From Plasmopara viticola (taxonomy: Eukaryota; Oomycota; Peronosporomycetes; Peronosporales; Peronosporaceae): DNA of 64,000 nt. How positions within the stretch are numbered: position 1 is the stretch's first letter; each line of letters starts with the position of its first letter. Below the pieces are notes generated by a model. It saw nothing but the letters and a program-made list of their open reading frames with translations. It was not told where the DNA came from and did not search any database. This document shows, one piece after another, positions 57,813-64,000 of the stretch. The stretch lies in the NCBI GenBank assembly GCA_001695595.3, contig MBPM02000169.1:1-64000 (forward strand), read 5' to 3'. The translations under genes were made by a program, and so were the position numbers.

Positions 57813-59408
57813 ATGTCGAAAGCATTGAAAATGGCGGACGAATTGTACGAGAGCGACAGTGACGTAGGTATCCAACGCGCGTTCCAGAAGCATCTGTCGT
57901 GGGATCAGCGTCGTCAGCTGGCGATTGATATTTCAAACTTAGCACCACCTGACCTTCCAGGTGTATTGCTACTCATCCGCAACTATGGTGACGTTCTCGA
58001 AATGCGAGAGTTGAAGCCGTATGAGCAGCGCGTGCTACCTTGGGAGGAGCAGCAGCAGGATACAACCCAAGTAATTCCGAACAACGATAGTGTTGACCTG
58101 ATTCAAGTGCAAAGCAGCTTTCGGTTGGATCACGCGGACGACGAGTTGCTGCACCGGCTGCGTCAATACGTTGACGAATGTTACGTGCCGCACTTTGTTC
58201 CGAAAGAGAACTGCAACATTTGTGAAGGCTTGTGGTCTTGCGGCCGTGTGTTATTCTGTGGAAATGACACGTGTCCAGTCCGAGTGCACGAAGAATGCTT
58301 TGGTGTGGTCATTCGCGAGCAGGATGACGGCCCGTGGCGGTGTCCGTCGTGTCTACTTGGAAAGCAGCTTGTATGTGCGATATGTATGCAGCACGACGGG
58401 CCACTCAAGCCCTTGGCCATGTCCGAATCGACCTCGCCTGATGAACAAAAGTGGGTACACGTGTTGTGTGCGTTGGCTATTCCAGAACTACTAATGCGAG
58501 ACGTTCCCACTATGGAGCCTGTGGACGGCTTTGAAGAGATTGAAAATGGAAGATTTAGATACTTGTGTGCTCTTTGTCGTAAACGTGGCGGTGCGTGCGT
58601 TATTTGTGAAGCAGAGGGTTGCAACGTCGGCGTCCATCCACTTTGCGCTGCCGATGCCGGGCTCATGATCGGCAGCGAAGGAAACTTACTGGGTGTATAT
58701 TGTGATAAACACCTGCCTACCTCACGAATCCCTGGTGCGAAGCGCTGGATCAGCGATGAAGATCTCGTTGAGGAGATTATGAGCGAGTATTCGGTCGACG
58801 AAGACGTGAGCGCCGATGAACTGGACACACACCACTTTAACGACCCTGAACACTACGCTTTCGTTTTAGAATCGACCCCATACTTGCACTGTCAACAACA
58901 ATTGCTTGGTGCAAGTGCTACGTTGCATTTTGGCCCGGCACCGTTTTCTACTGATTCTACTGATATCGACCGTAAAACATTTGCGGGAATTAAAATTTCC
59001 GCTAACGCTTATGTGCCGCCCGCTATGGTGGTACAAGGTATGAAAACACAAAGGCCGATGGTTTACCCGCCTTCAGCGCTCTCTTCCCGTGTAAAGCAGC
59101 TAGGGTTGCCCGAGTTGCCAAAAGGAAGACATTTGGTTGGAGCTATCGTGGATTATCTAGCCGTAACACAGGATGAGTGGCAACGCGCTCGTGTGGTGCA
59201 ATGGGACAAGGAGAAGAAGGTGCACCTGGTGCATTTGATAGCGTCGGACCAAAAGCTATGGACCGAGCTGAACGTGAAGAATTTATTAGTATTGTACCTC
59301 CCGAACGAGATAAACCTAGTGGATGGCCCAGTTGTCAAACTAATACGTCCCTTGGTCAACGGCGTTGAGCAGTGGCGCCCAAAGCCGCGTCACTTTGTTT
59401 CTGCATAA
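57813..59408 (+). CDS. Chromatin reader: NET-like, PHD, extended PHD and Tudor-like domains, 531 aa
   Basis: Residues 28-72 resemble the NET domain of BET proteins (SWDQRRQLAIDISNLAP). A C4HC3 PHD finger spans 134-180 (C134, C137, C149, C154, H159, C162, C177, C180). Next comes an extended PHD, 188-300 (C188, C191, H216, C219, C252, C255, then C262 to H300), so PHD plus zinc knuckle plus second PHD form the PZP module of the JADE/BRPF and AF10 families, which reads the histone H3 tail and nucleosomes. An acidic linker (312-340) follows, then a Tudor-like fold at about 437-495 (GRHLVGAIVDY...ARVVQWDKE...VHLVHLI). There is no bromodomain or acetyltransferase; likely a subunit of a histone-modifying complex. 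The ATG at 57813 is the first in frame, with another at 57831. Intronless. Confidence 0.88.
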   Translation: MSKALKMADELYESDSDVGIQRAFQKHLSWDQRRQLAIDISNLAPPDLPGVLLLIRNYGDVLEMRELKPYEQRVLPWEEQQQDTTQVIPNNDSVDLIQVQSSFRLDHADDELLHRLRQYVDECYVPHFVPKENCNICEGLWSCGRVLFCGNDTCPVRVHEECFGVVIREQDDGPWRCPSCLLGKQLVCAICMQHDGPLKPLAMSESTSPDEQKWVHVLCALAIPELLMRDVPTMEPVDGFEEIENGRFRYLCALCRKRGGACVICEAEGCNVGVHPLCAADAGLMIGSEGNLLGVYCDKHLPTSRIPGAKRWISDEDLVEEIMSEYSVDEDVSADELDTHHFNDPEHYAFVLESTPYLHCQQQLLGASATLHFGPAPFSTDSTDIDRKTFAGIKISANAYVPPAMVVQGMKTQRPMVYPPSALSSRVKQLGLPELPKGRHLVGAIVDYLAVTQDEWQRARVVQWDKEKKVHLVHLIASDQKLWTELNVKNLLVLYLPNEINLVDGPVVKLIRPLVNGVEQWRPKPRHFVSA

Positions 59409-60250
59409 TCATGAACGACCCAGTACGATAGATACGGCAAGATAATAGCTCTGTTTCTTACGTGTCTCTGCTCACCCAACTGTCGAACATTGTCCAATCT
59501 GTTATTAAAGCTGCCAGCGTCAAGTCTCACACCCAATGGAATGTCCAAACACTTGCACCATTTACCAAAACACATTGAAATCACCAGATCGTTGCCGCGA
59601 CGTTTCGTGGCTGGACTCGTGGGCAGTGTGCAAACGAGCGCTATCCGTCAACGCGTCTCCTAATCTATCCCTCCCAACATGTCGCTCAGCGCCGTGATGA
59701 TGAACGAATAATTGGAATTGCCGAACGAGAAGAAGATGGAGAAGGAAAAAGCGTGGAGACAATTCGTCCGCTGGCTTTGAAACAAAAGTGTCTAACAACT
59801 ATTTTAACGACTTTTCTGCTGGTGCGAAGCTAATGGACACTCAAATGCAGTCAACCTGGCTCGACCTGCGACGAAGACAAGGACGGCTACGTCTACTGCT
59901 CGTACAGCACGTGTTTAAGCGTAGACGATGACGGCTGTCATATGGACAATACTCGTCGCCGCTTCAAGTGCTCGGTGGGGCGATTAAAGGCGCAACACAA
60001 ACGCCAGGTGAGCTCGCTTCGACGTGGAACCGTTCGTCCGATCAGGTCTTAGGGTCGCTTGAGAGCAAGATATTGTCCGGCACAGTAAGGAATTTCAAGA
60101 ATGCGTGGAAGTACACACCTTTTGGCGTCGCTGGGAAGCGAGCGAAGGCTCACGGCGCTAAGCAGCAGAGCGTGTTGCCTGATCAGCCTCTGGCAAAGGA
60201 GTTGCCCTTTATGCAAGTTGAAGCTGTTTTTATTTTATTGTTGAAGTAGG
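59409..60250 (+). pseudogene. Scrambled coding-like sequence, possible broken gene
   Basis: Between the PHD gene and SSU72 several plus-strand frames look coding in turn but break: about 59447-59575 (SVSYVSLLTQLSNIVQSVIK), continuing in the same frame past a TGA to about 59832; a Cys-rich piece near 59856-59990 (GSTCDEDKDGYVYCSYSTC, eight cysteines in about 45 residues); and an overlapping frame 59968-60249 (GGAIKGATQTPGELASTW). Frames change without obvious splice sites. Either a multi-exon gene I cannot resolve or a decayed one. The Cys-rich segment hints at a secreted protein, but no signal peptide is found. Confidence 0.35.
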
Positions 60251-60447
60251 TTTTAGCGCAATATATGGGATCGCGGGGAAGATGTGTTACAGTAACATTG
60301 CATTTTGTCTATTTCGATTGATTTAATGGCTTCCGATTAGTAGCATTCTCTTGCATCATGTGCGGAATCGAGAATGTTACATTTCAAGTTGCCAATCCTC
60401 AGATAACTATTGGACGTTTTAGAGACAAGTAGAGACCACCAAGAGGC

Positions 60448-61125
60448 ATGGTGAGCACTGAGTTCGATTTGCAACCCAGGTTTGCTATGGTGTGCGTAAA
60501 CAATGTAAACCGTAGTACTGCAGCCCACGAGAGGCTCAAATCTGCAGGTTTGAGTGTCTGCTCCTATGGGGCTGGCAGGGTGGTTACGCTTCCAGGCAAA
60601 AGCAGCGTTGAGGCACGCACGTTCGAGTTCTCCACAGCTTACTCAGTCATGCACAGTATTTTACAGAAGGAAGACGCCGCGCTGTATTCGGGCAATGGCG
60701 TTTTGCAACTCTTAAAGCGAAACATGGCACTTAAGAACGCACCCGAGCGTTGGCAGAGCCTTAGCAACGAGCAGATTATGGACATCAATGTCGTTGTATG
60801 TCTGGATTATGCCATGTTTCTCACAGTGCTGGAAGGTGAGGACGAATAGTTTCTTTTTTTTTCATTGCTTCGTTTTAATTGCTATGTACCAGACATCTTG
60901 AGGCGAATTCAATCGGGTGCCAAGCTCGAGCAGCTCCATATCATATGCATTGACACTGTGGACACGCCCGAGGAAGCCTCTTTGGGTGGAGAGCGCGTGC
61001 TTGAGCTTTGCCGACAGCTAAATGTACCAGCTAAAGAGTTGACCGAGGAATTTGTGAAAAAGGCTGTGGTAAAGCTGGAAAAGGAACTCAAACAGGAAAT
61101 TTCTTACATGGGGATACACATGTAA
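60448..61125 (+). CDS. SSU72: SSU72 RNA polymerase II CTD Ser5/Ser7 phosphatase, two exons, 206 aa
   Basis: SSU72 removes phosphate from Ser5 and Ser7 of the RNA polymerase II CTD and works in the cleavage and polyadenylation machinery. Exon 1 is 60448-60835, exon 2 60893-61125; the 57 bp intron has GTGAGG and TACCAG ends and phase 1 is kept (621 nt). The phosphatase loop C-x5-R-S is visible as CVNNVNRS (residues 16-23), followed by family landmarks: AHERL, GAGRVVTLPG, and the general-acid loop IDTVDTPEEASLGG in exon 2. Length fits the family (human about 194 aa). Without splicing the frame ends at 60849. Start ATG 60448 is the first in frame and gives a 14-residue leader before the core. Confidence 0.96.
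60836..60892 (+). other. SSU72 intron
   Basis: 57 bp with GTGAGG donor, a T-rich tract and CCAG acceptor. Removal joins VLE to DILRRIQSG in frame, matching the conserved 'VVEDL' region of the family. Confidence 0.93.
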
Positions 61126-64000
61126 TTAACTCACTAATGCGGAGCGGACCTAGAATTTTCTATAGCGTACGTACATTGGAGATGGATGGGTGCCATTTTT
61201 AATGTAAATTATTGCTTTGATCGAACGACTTCGGCAAGAAAACTTTTTTGACAACGATCACTAGAGATCCCAAAATGCGCTGTGACCAGCCACTCTACGC
61301 TTTGCACAGAAAAGACATGCAGGAAGATCTGGAGATCGAATTTTGAGTATATTCGGTTTGAACGGATCCACAGCAGTTTAAACAAGCTGAGTTTACTACA
61401 ACGTGTGCTGGTGCTAATTTTGTAATGGGAAATCGATTCCATCAACTCCCGCACTTCTCTGATAACTTTTAAACATTAATATAACTTAATAAATTTTCGC
61501 ACTTTAATCCTACTTTGACAACTTCTTAAACATCCAGTGTTGCTGGCCTTGGCGGATCGAGCGCGGATATAACGGATGGAAGCATTGATGGGGCACCTCA
61601 GAACTCTTTAAGACTCGAATTCTGACAATTGCGTTACCGACCAAGACGCCTTCATAAAGTGTAGGGTTCATCGACTAAAAAAACACTTTTAATGCGCCGA
61701 CCCACGACCGTGAAAGGTCCGATGAAGCGGTAAATTAATTTCTAGCGGACCAAAATATTTAATTTTTATCAACATACATGTGCAAAATATCACAACTATG
61801 TGTTCATTAGTTCTATTTAATACTCTGCAATCGCATCCGTGAACAGACCTTTCGCAAAGTCAAATATATGTTATTGTAAGTAATCAAGGAGAAAAAGGAG
61901 AAAGAGGTTTAGAGCCCTCGTAATTTTAGATACACGTATTTTTTAGCTTAGAAGTCTTGAGTGTCTCGGATCATTTTTGTAGAAGGCTGTAAAGCTCATA
62001 GATGCATATGGGCAATGGCAGCCCTTATCGTCCTATGATATGGCGCCTTTGCGTACATACTCCTCCGGGTTTTTCGAGCACACGCTTTTCTCTCTTTGTC
62101 AGACAGAACGCAGCGGCATATTGCGGTGTCCTGTTCGAAATTCGCCATGATGAATTACTGCATCTATTTGTCATCATTGTATAAATTGTGACGGGTTCAA
62201 AAGCTTTTTATTTAATAGCAATCCCTGACCTTGATTGAAAGGGAACAGGGAATAGCCTAAATCACGTTTCGTTTAAACTTGATCTGATTTCGCTAAATTA
62301 TTCTAAATTATTAATACTGTCTTAAATGTGACAGGTAAGGGAACGACACTATTCGACAATTGACCTTGGCGTCGTTGCGGTACAGCCCCTGCAAAGCGGG
62401 TTTATGATTGTCGGATGACAAGTTAGCAAGTCAAGGGCGTACAAAGTGTTCAGCGAGATGGAGGAACGTCACTAGTATAGAAAACCCCGCAAAGTTTTTA
62501 CTATTGATGATCCAATTAAATGATGGAGCGCTAGCTTCTTGCCCACTCTGGACTTGCATGACGCTCGCACGACGTATCATTCATTCTAGTTCAAGGGCTG
62601 CGACCAAGTCTTAAAGCACTCGTGTAAATAGCTGCAGCCGCCTGCAACTCATCACAAAAGCCAAAACTGATTCAATTTTATGGGAACAAATAAGGTTAGT
62701 TACGCGCAATGCCTACCGCGGGTTTTAAATGGTTTTGCCAGATGTACACGTGCTTGCTTCAAACTGCTAAATGACCAGAGAGCTCACAAAATGCGCAATT
62801 TGATTTTATGAAACGCGAAAATGGAGTTTGCCAAAAAATAGACAACCACTGTCAATCTAACGGACTGCGCACTTTGTATCAGTTCTGAAATCCGTGCTAT
62901 GTAGCTTTAGACTCACAGGCTCCAACTCATCCTAAATCGATAAATTAGTTCTGCGTTTTAAAGTGCGCGATAAGCCGGTCAGTATGGATACGAAATGATG
63001 TATTTACTTGTGTGGCGTGGTGTACGCGTGTCACACTGTGCGGCGGCTCTTGTACTTGCGCTTAGCCGGTGCCGGCAACTCTATGGCAAATTTGGGAACT
63101 TACCCGGCGACTAAACGTTCTTATAATCTGTCGCGAAGGCCATAAATGTCGCTAAAAGATAATACATTTTTCTGTAAAGTATCGAGCACCAGAAAACGTT
63201 TCATTACGGTGTCTGCAAAATCTGCGACGCTATTTTTAAATGTACCCGACCTTCTAAAAAAATTCGGGTACATGAAGCTTTGGGAGCCCCTCGTTTTGCT
63301 AACCACCCCACCCCACTTGTTGTAGAACATCTAAGCTGAGAGCTTGGGATATGATGAGTGCTTTAAAGTCAAGTACTGCCTTACAAAATCAAAGACGGCC
63401 GTACATTCCAATTGCAACTTCCAACTTTTCTACTGTCTATTTATCTTTATGAATTAAGTCAAAGATATTGACGAGCGTTCGTACCGGTCCTTGGAAAAGG
63501 CACGTGAACTGGTAAGCTGTCAATCGTAAGCTAAATTTTTATGTATACTTCCAAGAGAACGGAAAGAGTCGTACATTGACGAGACGATGGTTTCATATCT
63601 CTTTATCTTGAATATTCGTGTTCCACGAAATGACCGCCTGAAATCATTGTAAGCGCGTGCGCCAAATTTGTTTTACTGTCAGTCATTCGATGAATGCGAG
63701 GCGAGCTGGATTTATCACATAGATCGACCAACGTGAATAAATTTATGATCATTTTGCGGATTCTGCCGCATAGTCCATCAGGGCATGCTCTCGATCCTGC
63801 TTATCGACAGCAGAAATTAATGTAATGCCGTTCTCGTCTGTCTCCTTTGCGCAACAGCTATGGCATCTGCAAAGCAGAACGCCGCTAGCTGCCCTACTTT
63901 GTGGGCTGAATTTTGGAGCTGTTGGTGCATAATATTTTCTTCATTTTGATTATAGATAGCGACTCTTTTTTTACTCTGCTGAAGGATTCACCATTTTAAG
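61126..64000. other. Gene-poor interval to the right edge
   Basis: AT-rich with short frames only. The one stretch with a protein-like pattern is 63178-63339 (+), listed separately. No repeats, tRNA or rRNA seen. Confidence 0.55.
63178..63339 (+). pseudogene. Possible relic of a BED-type zinc finger (transposase-like)
   Basis: A 53-codon frame after a TAA reads VCKICDAIFKCTRPSKKIRVHEALG, with C-x2-C followed by basic residues and a histidine, recalling the DNA-binding BED finger of hAT-type transposases. The second His/Cys pair is not convincing and nothing upstream or downstream supports a transposase. Low confidence. Confidence 0.2.

Noticed and set aside
58181..58828. 215-codon minus-strand frame
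   Set aside because: Shadow of the PHD protein gene; low-complexity Ser-rich translation with no domain.
1..64000. RXLR effector genes and tRNA genes
   Set aside because: I found no signal peptide followed by an RXLR-EER pattern, and no cloverleaf with a good B box, on either strand.

Overview
The window looks like nuclear DNA of an oomycete, most likely a Peronosporales species such as Phytophthora or a downy mildew. The genes carry short 43-83 bp GT-AG introns or none. The families are eukaryotic (VMP1, SSU72, an AGC kinase, SET and PHD proteins). Intergenic DNA is AT-rich and the coding exons are richer in G+C. A pair of short retroposons resembles the SINEs described from Phytophthora. 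The species assignment is inference.

Positions 1-30886 hold no gene. They are one tandem array with three nested levels: a ~97 bp monomer, a 6-monomer block of ~582 bp, and a 30-monomer higher-order unit of ~2.91 kb (five hexamers). Twelve units or part-units are visible from 1 to 28253. Seven are essentially full length, one (15732) is an irregular internal deletion, and four are short units of two, three or one hexamers or broken forms of them. From 28254 to 30886 the array decays into diverged monomers that keep hexamer spacing but no longer form 2.9 kb units. The array runs off the left edge. A centromeric or other heterochromatic satellite is the leading guess.

Positions 30887-44446 form a first gene island: a SINE-like element with target-site duplications (31470-31822); a divergent pair, an unknown gene (-) and a Cys4 zinc-binding unknown gene (+), separated by about 130 bp; a three-exon DUF2062 membrane protein (-); about 5 kb without a recognisable gene; an intronless VMP1 (-); and a 13-exon HCF101-type iron-sulfur scaffold ATPase (-) rebuilt here exon by exon with consistent phases.

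Positions 44447-54369 are nearly empty: decayed sequence, one possible pseudogene fragment, and a second copy of the SINE-like element in the opposite orientation (53880-54229). Positions 54370-61125 are a second, dense island of conserved genes: a SMYD-like SET protein (-), an S6K/Akt-like AGC kinase (-), a NET-PHD-ePHD-Tudor-like chromatin protein (+) divergent from the kinase, a scrambled coding relic, and SSU72 (+). Positions 61126-64000 hold no gene I can support. The genes do not form a pathway; several act in chromatin and transcription (SET, PHD, SSU72), but oomycete gene order gives no reason to read this as an operon-like cluster.
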